Shown here piece by piece: positions 47,501 to 58,300 of a stretch of DNA of 64,000 nt. Position 1 is the stretch's first letter, and each line of letters begins with the position of its first letter. Source of the DNA: Anisakis pegreffii. Its lineage: Eukaryota; Nematoda; Chromadorea; Rhabditida; Anisakidae. The translations under genes and the position numbers were made by a program. Location of the stretch: positions 1 to 64,000 of the forward strand of contig JAPYMA010000127.1 in assembly GCA_035041965.1 (NCBI GenBank). Direction: 5' to 3'. Below the pieces are notes generated by a model. That model saw only the letters and a list, made by a program, of their open reading frames with translations, was not told the origin of the DNA and did not search any database.

Positions 47501-50500
47501 TTCTTTCAATAAATCAAACTCATATATTGTCTTTATGTTCAGAAATCCCACACATTGCTTGCTTTATTCTCACTGAACAGTGCATTGTTGCAGGCATTCG
47601 CGATCGCTTCTCGTTATCCAAAATACAATGAGGATGTTTATCTGCCTTATGCACGATGGTTGGCCGAGAAGGATCGTTTCGAAGAAGCACAGAAAGGTTT
47701 GCGTTGTGATCGAATTTCATCACTTCTGCAATGGATCAGTGTTTTTTGCATCTTACTCATTGATTACATTTTCGATACTTGCTTTCTGCTCATACTTTTT
47801 ATTGCACTTCTCTTTCATTGTGTTGCTAAATTTATATCAAAATTCATATTACTGACAGTTTTCACATACGAAGTAATTGTACGCTGAAATGTGTACATTC
47901 AACTTTGATGCTTTTGAATTTGATGACATTTTCGTTGCATTCAAAAGCACTCACAATCAATGAAGACAGTACTCGAAGTGCCTGTTAACGGTTACAACCA
48001 TTGTATATTGGTAACTGCATAGAAGCGTTAGAATTAAATGACCGACGACACTAGCATATCAATGATCGATGAACAATTCTAGCATATCACATGGCCGGAC
48101 ACGACAAAGAAGCACTCTGGGTGCTTGAGCAACTGACCGAAAATGCAGTGCGTGAAGATCGTTTTCTCGATGCTGGATATTATCATTGGATGTTGAGTTC
48201 GCAGTACTTGGACAGAAGTGTCAATGATGAACAACTAGTGAATAAGTTCAAAGAAAATTGCACGAAAGCAGATTGCTATTACGCTTACGACGCTATTCAC
48301 AAATATCTGGTGAGGGAACATTCTGCAGTCATTAGGACTGCTAGAAATATCATTTTCGTTCTGCTGAAATATGGCATTGCTAGCCATCTAATCATCAGTG
48401 CCACTTTTCGCATTGTCAGATGCATACGGTTTTGATGCCTTGAACTATTATTTTGATTTTTTGAATTGTCTCAATTCGAAGGGCGGAAATGTACGTCGAG
48501 TTTGCGCGGTTTCCACAGTCATTCGATTATATTATTTCACGCTTCATCGTGGTGAACAATTGAAGTTTTTAAGGCTGAACCTTTCACCAGTCGTCCAGCA
48601 GAAGCACTGGTCAATATAGCACGTTATCTGGCATTCCAGGAGGACGTTCATAAAGTATCGCGAGTGTCAGTTACACCGTTCATTGAACACTGCCTCGGTT
48701 AATGAATGCGCCCTTCGTATGTGCTAATTCCTTCTAATTTTCAGTGCTGTAATGTATACGTTGGCAAAACAAGGCCAAGCATTAGGTGCATATAAGCTGG
48801 CTCGCTATGCACTGGAGCAACTCAGTTTTTTGAAGGCACCAGCACGTTTCGAGAAATTGATCGCTATTGCAACTGTTATGATTCGAGCAAAACCCTTCAC
48901 TGATGCTGAAGAGTTGTTACCTATGTGTTACAGGCAAGTAGTACAATCCTCTAAACCGATCTACCTTTCAAATGGAGGTGTTCTTCAAAACAATTTAGTA
49001 TTATCGATGATCACAACGCAACATCATTTTCATCACCTTTTTTGTTGGTCATATTGTAATCAGTGCTTCCAATTATGACGACAAAGCATTTCCATTAGAC
49101 TTCTTCCGATCCTTCTATTCACTTCAATCAATTATTCGTACAACGCAAACTTCGGCTATTGCAGATGTGGTACTGCGAATCCGTTGACGGGTGGTAATCA
49201 ATGTATACATTGCAAAACACCATTTATTTTTTCATTTGTGTCTTTCGGTAAGTGTAAAATATTCGCTATCTTAAAGAATACCGAATGGAGTGTATCTGAA
49301 AGACTGTGAATAATAAATCCGTGGTACCCGGTCAATCTGACCAAAGACATTTTTTGCCCAACTACAGCTTGCCTAAAGACACATTGCCTAACGGACAGTT
49401 TGTCTAACGGAAAATCTGCCTAACGGACAGTTTGCCTAACGGACAATTTGCCTAACGGACAGTTTGCCTAACTCACTGTTTGTCAATGGACACATCGCCT
49501 AGTAGGCCAACTGTTCCTTAGGCAAACTGTCCGTTAAGCAAGATGTCTTTAGGCAAATTGACCGGTCACGTAAATCCCTTGATCTGTGGCATTATGCAAG
49601 TGAACGGATCAACCATCCTCATCCCATTCGTCTATCGCTTAAGGCAATAAACTACAAATTGTCCGACAGCTCATGGTCACTGTAAATTATCATACTCATT
49701 GATGAAGTATAGTTCACAGTGCAATTTTCGTAAATTTGCACTTTAATCAACGTTCTCATTACAATCCAATCCATCATTTTTTGCGTTCGAAAAACGCTGA
49801 AAGCAAACAATATGTGCATCCAATTAGTAGTTTTGAAAATATTTTACAGAGGTTTTACCACTGGTTGAGTTCGAAGTTTCTGATGACATTTCGGCCGATG
49901 AAGCACGTCAGCTGATTGAAGCTGAACCACCACTATCTAACACGGATAGCAGCCCCTTCCAAAAACAGGTGAGCTGTGGATGAGCAAGCAACTGGGAAAT
50001 CTGTCTTAGGAGAGCTGACTATTGCACTCGCTTTGCTTAAATTGGTCATGAATTGAGCGAGTTTACATTCTCATTATGAATGATTCGAAAAAACACACTC
50101 AATTTGTGCACATGAAGCACTACATTGTTATCAAATTGTGTAGAAAATCAATTATAATTATTGCAAAAAAAACTAGGAATGTTTTAAATTTTACTCATGT
50201 ACTGTAGCTACAAAAGAAGGGAGTGAAGTTGATGGCTGATCGAGAAATATTACTAAGTCTCGAGAAGAATCAAGTGATCATTGCCGATCTACCAAAACCG
50301 TTGAAAATTCGTTTTTACTACAGCATCATTCCTGAAATATCGATCACTATCTGCAGCTCATGCTTCCGGGTGAGTTAAGTTTGGTTGTCACGTTAGGTAT
50401 GAACATTCTGTTAAATAGTTATTCTATGATGTATCGAGTATCGATGACGACATGAAGAAGAATATGAATAGAGCGTCGAGTGTTTAGATGTTCCATGCGG

Positions 50501-50613
50501 ACGATTTCGAGATGGCATATCTTCGCAGTGGTGGGTGTCCGTTCTGCCGTAATGTGCCGCAAAGGAACTCAAATGCAATCAGCGTGGATGACGATGAACT
50601 TAACGATCTATGA
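35542..50613 (+). CDS. daf-10: Intraflagellar transport protein 122 (IFT-A subunit)
   Basis: Core IFT-A component for retrograde transport and cargo entry in cilia; C. elegans DAF-10. Twenty-nine exons join to 3504 nt (1167 residues): 35542-35600, 39264-39379, 39697-39817, 40466-40542, 40953-41089, 41388-41470, 42417-42492, 42578-42695, 42929-43009, 43130-43197, 43335-43460, 43662-43775, 43983-44153, 44507-44595, 44749-44824, 45194-45313, 45465-45583, 45753-45906, 46258-46416, 46663-46829, 47118-47289, 47594-47696, 48083-48309, 48574-48665, 48745-48933, 49165-49247, 49850-49968, 50208-50369, 50488-50613. WD40 propellers fill the first half ([30 protein letters not shown]), with a conserved [23 protein letters not shown]-like helices follow. 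Cys pairs CRYG-type (MCYRCG ... CIHC) and CSSCFRM ... CPFC lie near the C-terminus. The intron after 48933 starts with GC. Intron 1 contains flp-1. Confidence 0.97.
35601..36553. other. ift122 intron 1, 5' part, downstream of flp-1
   Basis: The 3' flank of flp-1 on the minus strand, where its 3' UTR should lie. No other coding segment was seen. Opposing open frames at 36138-36476 look like shadows. Confidence 0.45.
36554..38131 (-). CDS. flp-1: FMRFamide-like neuropeptide precursor FLP-1
   Basis: Secreted precursor of RF-amide neuropeptides made in neurons. Exons 5'->3': 38084-38131 (signal peptide [16 protein letters not shown]), 37473-37656, 37159-37314, 36554-36759; total 594 nt, 197 residues. 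Ten PNFLRF-like copies end in Gly before Lys/Arg, the signal for cleavage and C-terminal amidation: [48 protein letters not shown] (twice), [31 protein letters not shown] and EPNFLRFG. The order matches C. elegans FLP-1: a conserved CC...FCTVYSML segment, then KRKPNF, then the FLRFG series ending [17 protein letters not shown]-amide and [14 protein letters not shown] equal the known nematode peptides PF4 and PF2. The exon 3 acceptor is a tandem CAGCAG. The gene lies wholly inside ift122 intron 1 on the opposite strand. Confidence 0.97.
38132..39263. promoter_or_regulatory. flp-1 upstream region within ift122 intron 1
   Basis: These 1.1 kb separate the flp-1 start codon from ift122 exon 2 and should hold the flp-1 promoter. 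No specific site could be called. The minus-strand frame at 38984-39172 is unsupported. Confidence 0.4.
49323..49570. mobile_element. Foldback-like element with internal 16-bp tandem repeats, in ift122 intron 26
   Basis: Imperfect terminal inverted repeats of about 28 bp (ends reading GGTACCCGGTCAATCTGACC and, reversed, CGTGACCGGTCAATTTGCCT, both followed by AAAGACAT) flank a block where CTAACGGA-type units recur at 49388, 49404, 49420, 49436, 49452 and 49468, exactly 16 bp apart. The right part contains the reverse complement of the unit ('TAGGCAAACTGTCCGTTA'), so the whole can fold back. It lies in the intron between exons 49165-49247 and 49850-49968. No coding capacity. Confidence 0.85.
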
Positions 50614-51189
50614 AAACCGACAGGAAGAGAATCCCGCTGGCAGAGGTCCATTGAATTTCGATGGAAGAATAATTTTTAAGTGGATTCTAAAGAATCTCTT
50701 TGATACAGACGTGAACTAATTTCGATTTGAAGTAAACATAATGAAGCAACTCAGCCTAAATCGTAGCCATGGCCATTGTATCCTCTCATTGGTGGGGATG
50801 TAATTTAAGGAAATCCCTTTTTCAGATGCGGAGAAAAATCAGTTCTACGCAGAAAGTAGTTACCGGTCATCGAAATTGGACAAATTCGTCGATCGCAAAT
50901 GATTGTATTTGAAAAGCTTCAAAAACGGTGTGTGAATATATTGATAAGTATGGAAAAACAAGCTATTTGTAAGGTTGAATTAAAATGATGCTCAATAAAA
51001 TAACCGCGAACATTCTCTATGCATTTGTCAAAAAGAATTAATATGGCTTCAGTTCTTCACAATATTAATCTCACAGTCCGAATTGTAGCTTTCTGAACGG
51101 AACGATATTGAGAAGGAAACTTCAATGAAGAACTAACATGATGAGGTGATTAAAGGTAATGCTTGAGGTTACGCGAGAGAACGCTACTC
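50614..51189. other. 3' flank of ift122
   Basis: A polyadenylation signal AATAAA lies at 50994-50999, about 380 bp after the ift122 stop codon. No further gene was recognised. Confidence 0.5.
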
Positions 51190-51870
51190 ATCGCAGCATG
51201 TCTAAATATGTCAAACTGCATGAGCCTTTCCATAATACCGTCAAACTCAGCACATTTGATCTCTATGGCTTGGTCAATGATCTAGCTCTATAGGAATATC
51301 TCGAGCAGCATTTTCGAACTACCTGTATCCTCAAGTTTACTCAGCAACACCATAGATTATTGCTACCATGGGATTCAGTACATTCTCTACTTTCTGAATA
51401 ATTTATATGTTATTGAGAGGTTTTGCTTGTTCAAAGAGATATAGCTGATTTTCTGAATATATGTTAAACTACTTAAGCGATTCTGTGTTGTCGCTAAACT
51501 CAGCATATTTGACCTCTATGGTGTGGCCAATAATACAGTTCTATAGGAATACGTCGAACAGCATTTTCGAACCATCTGTTTCCTCAAGTCGGCTCAGCAA
51601 CACCATAAGTTCTTGATACCATTGGATTCGGCAGATTCTCTGCTTTCAGAATAACATGCACATTGCCATGAGATTTTGCTTATTTAAAGAGATGCAGATG
51701 ATTTTCTGGTGAAATGTCAAGCTATTTGAGCGATTCAATATTACCGCCAAACTCGGTATATTTGATTTCTATGTCGCCAAAAACGATATAGAACTACAGG
51801 AACACGTCAAGCAGCATGTTTGAACTGTCTATATCATTAAGTTTGCTGAGTGTCGCGAAAGGGAATTAGG
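51190..51870 (+). repeat. Three tandem ~253-bp repeat copies of the dispersed family
   Basis: 'AAACTCAGCACATTTGATCT'-like landmarks occur near 51243, 51494 and 51747, a period of about 253 bp. Each unit continues with 'TCTATAGGAATA(T/C)(C/G)TCGA' and 'CTCAGCAACACCATA', then in the first two copies a block ending 'TTTTGCTT(A/G)TT(T/C)AAAGAGAT'. That last block matches sequence in the 12-14 kb cluster and at 2.3 kb. Copies differ at roughly one base in five, so the duplication is not recent. Confidence 0.8.
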
Positions 51871-52363
51871 AGTCACGAGAGAGGATTAGTAAAAATAATG
51901 GATTAAAGATGATTATTGCTTGTTATTACACATTGTTATGACTATTATCAGTGTTATTTAACTGTTATATTTATCGTTTAACTCATTGCCGTTTTCTCAT
52001 TCAGTTGCGGTGCATGCATCAATGAATTATGAATGCGCGAATTGATCACATTATTTCTAAGGTCTGATTACCTTAGAAAGTTTGAGGTAATTTGCTACAA
52101 ACGATTGCGCTACAGATCCTGATCGTTTGTCATCCTCTTCGTACAGTACTTCCAAACGGGGCATAAATCAAGTGTGAAACTTTATTAATGAACCCAAAAT
52201 CACAACTGATGAGTGCTTGAATTTATGGAATGACTTACTCAAACGAAACACATTCTATGCATCCACAAATCAACTAATATCAACTAAAGGTGCAAATAGC
52301 ACACCTTGAATTGCTGAAAAATACCTCTGAGGAATAAATATTGGCATAAATAATAACTGCACA
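51871..52363. other. Short intergenic stretch between two convergent genes
   Basis: AT-rich sequence between the repeat block and the proposed stop codon of the NOAH-type gene. It probably includes that gene's 3' UTR. Confidence 0.4.
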
Positions 52364-55300
52364 TCAGCTCAAAATGTTCGGGTATTTGCGGGTTGGCGAA
52401 GATGTTGCGTCAGATAAACGAGCCGAAGACTTGCTGCTGATGTAATGTCATGATTGTGCGCAGCAAAGTGTTGGAGCGCTGAAAATTTTTAGCTCATTGC
52501 TTATTTCGATACGAAGCGAGTGCATCAGTGCATTAGTGACATAAAAAACTGAACTAATCGTTCATCAGCTTGGAAATTCGGAGCAAATATGCTGAGATAA
52601 TAAGCGCCGAAGTTATCTTAAATGTTTTTGGAAACATTCTTGCCCTGTCTGAATTTTTGTTTTTGTATGAATGTTTGTGATTTGCGAAAACTGTTCCAGA
52701 TGAAAAGTTAACCTTGATTTTGCATTAACTTGACAGTCTTGTCGCTTCGAACGACACCTCGCGATGGCGATTGCTACGCTCATAATTAAAAGAGAACCAA
52801 AAAGCGTCAAGGAGCTCGTGCATATCCACAATGGTCCGCGTGATTCTAAATGATTGAACAATAGTAAGGAATGAGGAATTATTGTATCGCATTTCAGTTC
52901 ACATGAATAGAAATGTTATGAGGCTAGTGAGCAATGAAAATCACATGCGATAGAATTACAATAGATATATGCGGTTAGGTTAGTTCAATGTAAATTGAGG
53001 AGATCCATGTCAAGAAAGCATTGAATTATATGGCGAAATTACCGATGCCACTGATGGGATCGCCCTTTGAATCGACATCGGCGCTCACTCGAAGTCTCCG
53101 ACCAACCGTTACTGCACCGTTTTCATTGTCAACTGATCTACGCAAACGGTCAATTCCACAGTGATTTTCCTGCAACAATAACGCCACAAATTCGCATTGC
53201 CTTCTTTAGAGCTTCTGTCCTCATGAACAAATCATTCTTCTCAGTGCAACGATTCAGCTAAATTTTCACCTTTTGCACACACTTCTGCTTACAAATGAGT
53301 ACATTGCATGCAATTTCAATCTGTTCGCTATCGTCCATACGAAACGCTGTCAGTGGAGCTTCGAGCCGTTGCGAAACTTTCTTGATTGATCCCATTATTT
53401 GCGGTATCATTGCACATCTGTAAACGTTCCATAAATTGGACGATATTGCTGCTTTAATGGAGATAATGAGGGAGGAACGATGACTATAATAGTCGACTGC
53501 TCATGATGTGAGGGATGTTGTCATATGAAATTGGCAATATTTATGGGGAAAAAACAAATGCGGAAACCCTTGTGAAATGAGTGTGATTGTTTTGCGTTGT
53601 GACCCCGCATCACCAATTCGCATAGCATTGCAGTCGATTACCCTAAGACGATCGGCTGAAAACGAGTAAGTTACGAAAAACGCTTCTTTTGTGGTAGCAT
53701 TTTTGGGTATAAATCTTTACAGCAACGCACAATGTTTAGGAAAAAATTTTTTAGTTGTGATGACTGATGACTGTTAACGTCTGCAAAATGGCAATGGAAA
53801 CTGATTATGTGAGCAAACTTGAGACAACGGAGATGGAACACAGCGAATTTTGTGAAAACTGTAGACAGCGAGAAGTGGCATTTGAATCGTTTTCTGTGAC
53901 ATTCATTTGAGTGTTACTTTTGAATGCACTTCGATTTCACTACTAATGAATTGAGCTCATCCATTCTCTTGGGGAAGAAACAGCTCGAATGGCTGAGAGA
54001 AAAATCCAACTCGAAATGCTTACGTTCAACATCACTCTCTATAACGGCTGTCAGTTCGTCACCAATGACGACATTTTCAACAGGACGATCATTCTTTGTT
54101 ATTTTCAATACAATATTTGCTTGCTGACTGGACGAACGTCGATTATAGGACGATACGATCGACTTTGGATCAGGGCCACTGAAGTTTACAACATTCTTGG
54201 TTAACTAACGAAATTTTCAGTTTATTCCACCCTCAACAATCGCATGCAACGGCTCCATTGTATCATATTCATTCATTTCATAAGCGGCTAAATTTTAACA
54301 ATTAGCAACCGCAATGGACGATCAGCTTGAACTGCATTCAAAATTCGCTTGACAATATCGGAATGTAACACAGTAAATCGCTATGTGCTACCAAAGAAAA
54401 TCTTGTTCATGCCCAAAAGAGTGTGTGGACGTTACCTTATCACAAGTCCAGAATGCACGTTAACAGATTGCTCGATATCTTCGTCTTGGTTTCGATATAC
54501 GCATTTAATATCGTAGAAGAGATCGTCTTTAGTGGTTACATCCAGCGGCGTAACGCGATCGTTTGACATAACGATCACAACTGTTAAAGTATCGTTCTGA
54601 AATCTCATGTGATCGTTCCAACTGGACACTCAAATTTCTTAATGCCATTCCAAACGAAAAACTATTGTATCTGATGATAAAAGAACAAATGCATAGATAA
54701 TCATCAGTGAAAAATAAACAAACTGACTATTTCAATAGCATTACACGGATTGACGTCGAGTGGGCGAGGGACGAACAGCGAGAATTCGCTCGATTGCTTA
54801 ACGAGCACATGACATTGTGAGAAACGCTCAGCTGCATAAACTGAGCCCGTATAATTCTAAACTGATGAAAACTTTGATGGCTTTCAAAGCTTTTTCAATT
54901 GATGAAATTGCATATGAAACCGTTCATATCATCACTCATCGACGAAAATCAATGTGCCAATTAAACGACCATAAAACCATTACGAGCAGCGAAAATTTTA
55001 AAGATATGGGTATCATATTGAACCATCAATGCTCTCATATTTTAGAATGGACCGATTTTGTTCAGTTGAAACCGAAGAACCAATGGGTGCAACCTTATTT
55101 CATGCTGGCAACTAACTGTAGTTGACACTTATTTTGGATAACTGAGTAAAGCGGAGCATCTTACAACTGTTCTCGTGAATGAATGGAGGAAATGGCTCAG
55201 TGTTATTTGCTTTTGAGAAAGAAGAACATTTCAGATCGCTTACTTGCCCTCCGGTTTTGAAAATAACTTGAAGACCATTTTCAAGGCAATTGACTGTTAC

Positions 55301-58300
55301 GTTAACATTTTCGGGTGGAATATGGCCGCCTTCTGGGACTAACGCAGGTATCTGTTCAATTGTTTGTCGCAGTTCACCACCTTGTACCACTGGCCAACCA
55401 GCATCAGTGCTATTGGTGAGGAAGACCGCATCGTTGATATCCCAGGCAGTTATTACCGACTCATCATGTGCTGAACGATGTTTCGTTTCTTCAATACTGC
55501 TATGTGACTGAGATTCAATTGAATCAGCCGCTGAAAAGCATCGCAATTCACAATAAAAGCTAGATAACGAGAGCTGACCTCATCCAATTAATCGGATTTG
55601 AAGTCATTCGTTCAGCATAGTGAGATCACATAATGATCAAGCTGGTTTTAAACTGCAAATCGTCGTCACGAAAAAGAATTTCTGGTATCCTTTAAGTGTA
55701 ATTGACTGACATCCGAAAAAATTCGTTTTCACTTAACATCAACTTCGGAGAGTTAAAATCCAGCTCTATGATCAAGCAAAATTGTGATTGTTTGTCTTAC
55801 ATGCAATAGTTCTTTTGGTATGATATGGGTTGATGCATTGCTGAGCTTAATCGCACTGCCGCTCAGAAGGTCACTTGATATGTTCAAGTTATTCAAACCT
55901 TTCGATGAAAAGAATTCCTCAGGAGGAAAGTCGAATGGAGGCTGCAATATCGAGGTGATATCGTCACTCGATTGGCTTCTTGTCGGTAATGGCGATGATG
56001 AAGGCACATGAAGAGGAAAATCGGTCGTTGAAGAGTGATCAGAAGTATCCTCCAGCTCTGCGTAGTCAGCATCAAGGGAATTTATCCTCCAACGGTTGGC
56101 ATGAAGATCGATTGTAGGGGTGTTACCATGAGGAAGAGTTGTCGTTGAATGATAATCATTTGAAAAAGATGTCGTTGAAGTGTCACCGTAAGGAGAACTC
56201 TTATTTTCTCCATCATCGTTTTGAATATTTTTCGTCGATCGGTCGACGTAGGGGGATTGTGTCCTTAAAAAATTGTTGACGGGTCGAAATGTTCGTGAAG
56301 GATAGGTAGTATGGGAGTATTTTGGTTCAAGCGTAATCGAATCAGGATGTTCCCCGAACGTTTTCGATGTTATTGATTGTAGATCATCTGAAAAGAAACT
56401 TTCATTAATTTCCTCGTGGCAATGCATCGTCGGATTGAAGTACATCAGACTTCCATGAACATCTCAAACGTCTAAACTGCTGAAAGCGAACAACTTCAGC
56501 AATGAATTGCTGAAGCAAATGACTGCTGGTTTCATTTCAGACGAAGTTGAATGGAATTGCCGGAAACCGTTTGAGCATTGAAAGCTTTTCAGAAATCATG
56601 TCAACTGTTCCCTAGACCCATCATTATGAAGAAGAAGATAAATCAAGGGGATGAAAGCCATCACTAACTGTATTCTTTGATCATTTTCGTGTATGATCTG
56701 ACGGCTTTTGCGGTTGCTGAAGGAGGACAATTTCGCTTGAAGAGAGTGAAGAGTGGATTGTATTGAACTAGAGCAGGATAATTCTCAGATGTTTTGTTCA
56801 GTTGCGTTTCCGATAGAATACAAGCGGTTAATGGCTTAGAATATGCAAAAGTGACACAATTGAAGAGAGCATTCTCGCATGCAACCTGACAAGATTGCAC
56901 TGTTTTGAAGCCAGTATTATGACCCTTGCGGTACTTACGGTGTAAGGTTCGTTCGTTTTCATATTCCTGCCAGGTACAATTTTGCGGCCTTGCCCTCTGA
57001 AAGAATCAACTTTTGATTTTACTGATGCAGTTTTTGACAGGTACAACAATCGGATTGCCTGAACATGACAGTTCGGGTTGATTCGCTCAAGAAAGAGAAA
57101 CTTTGAGGAGGGTAAACTCTCATTTGTTTTTTGGTAGACGTTACAGTCTGTGGAATGAATGAAGATCAGATTTTTTCATCGATAACTCATTCGTCCGTTA
57201 ACTATTTGCTGCAATCGTGAAGATGGAATGGTATCAATCATTACCTCTGGGACGAGAAGTTGCTCCTTGATAAATGCACCGTCAATCGCTGGCGTCTTTT
57301 CTACATTATCCGCATTACTAACTCCAGATGAACCATTCAACTTACAGCTCAACACGTAATAATGACTCGTTTCATCGTCAACTAGTTCACCTGATCCACC
57401 GTCATTGATTGTGAAAAATAACCTGAACGTTAACAAGATCTGTCCTTAATTCGCATAGTTCCACTATGTGCTCAGTTATTTTTGTTTGAAATGGATTTGA
57501 GAGAAAACAGCTCTCACCAATGATACTAGTGACGGTTCAGAAAAACACATTTATAATACTTTGATGAAAAGATATTATCAGCTAACGAATGCGAGGCATG
57601 TCCAGAAAATGAGTAAGGTTTTGATGAAAAGAAATTCGTCAAAGTCATATCGGAATAGTTCCATTATCACCAAAAAGACCATACAATTTCTTACCTAAGA
57701 ACAAAGTTTTACATTTGATGCCCTCATTACTTATAAATTTCCCCATCGACCCTAGAAAATTCCTCTTCGAAGAATGGTGCCACTAATATGAATAGATAAC
57801 GATTGTTGCATCAAGCACGGCAACAGTACTCAAGAGAGCATATCTTGTGCAGTATTGATCAAGGCAGATGAAATGAAGTTATGTTAACCTGCACGTGTTG
57901 TTGGTATCGAAATTGAGCGAGTAGCAGTCGGGCTTATAAAGACACATCTGGATGCATTCTTCAAGAGTGGAATAAGGATCTTCGAATATTAACTGCGTTG
58001 TGATGAAACGTTTAAAAAGAAACTTCTCGAAGAGATACGGCGAACTACACTTCAACTGCAATGACCGATCCAAGCACACTGGTTCATACAGATCTCGATT
58101 TGCTAAAAATAGAGCTCACCATCAGAATAATTTTTTTCCAACAAACTGAAAAAAAGCAATTGTTCAACGGCTCTAATGACATGAACGTTAGTTATGCTTA
58201 CAGATAAAGGGTTACCATTGCTCCAGAACGCATCACAGCATAAGAAGCAACACCGCCTTGAGCTCGCTAACATAAAAATGACTTCTGGCTGAATGAGGGA

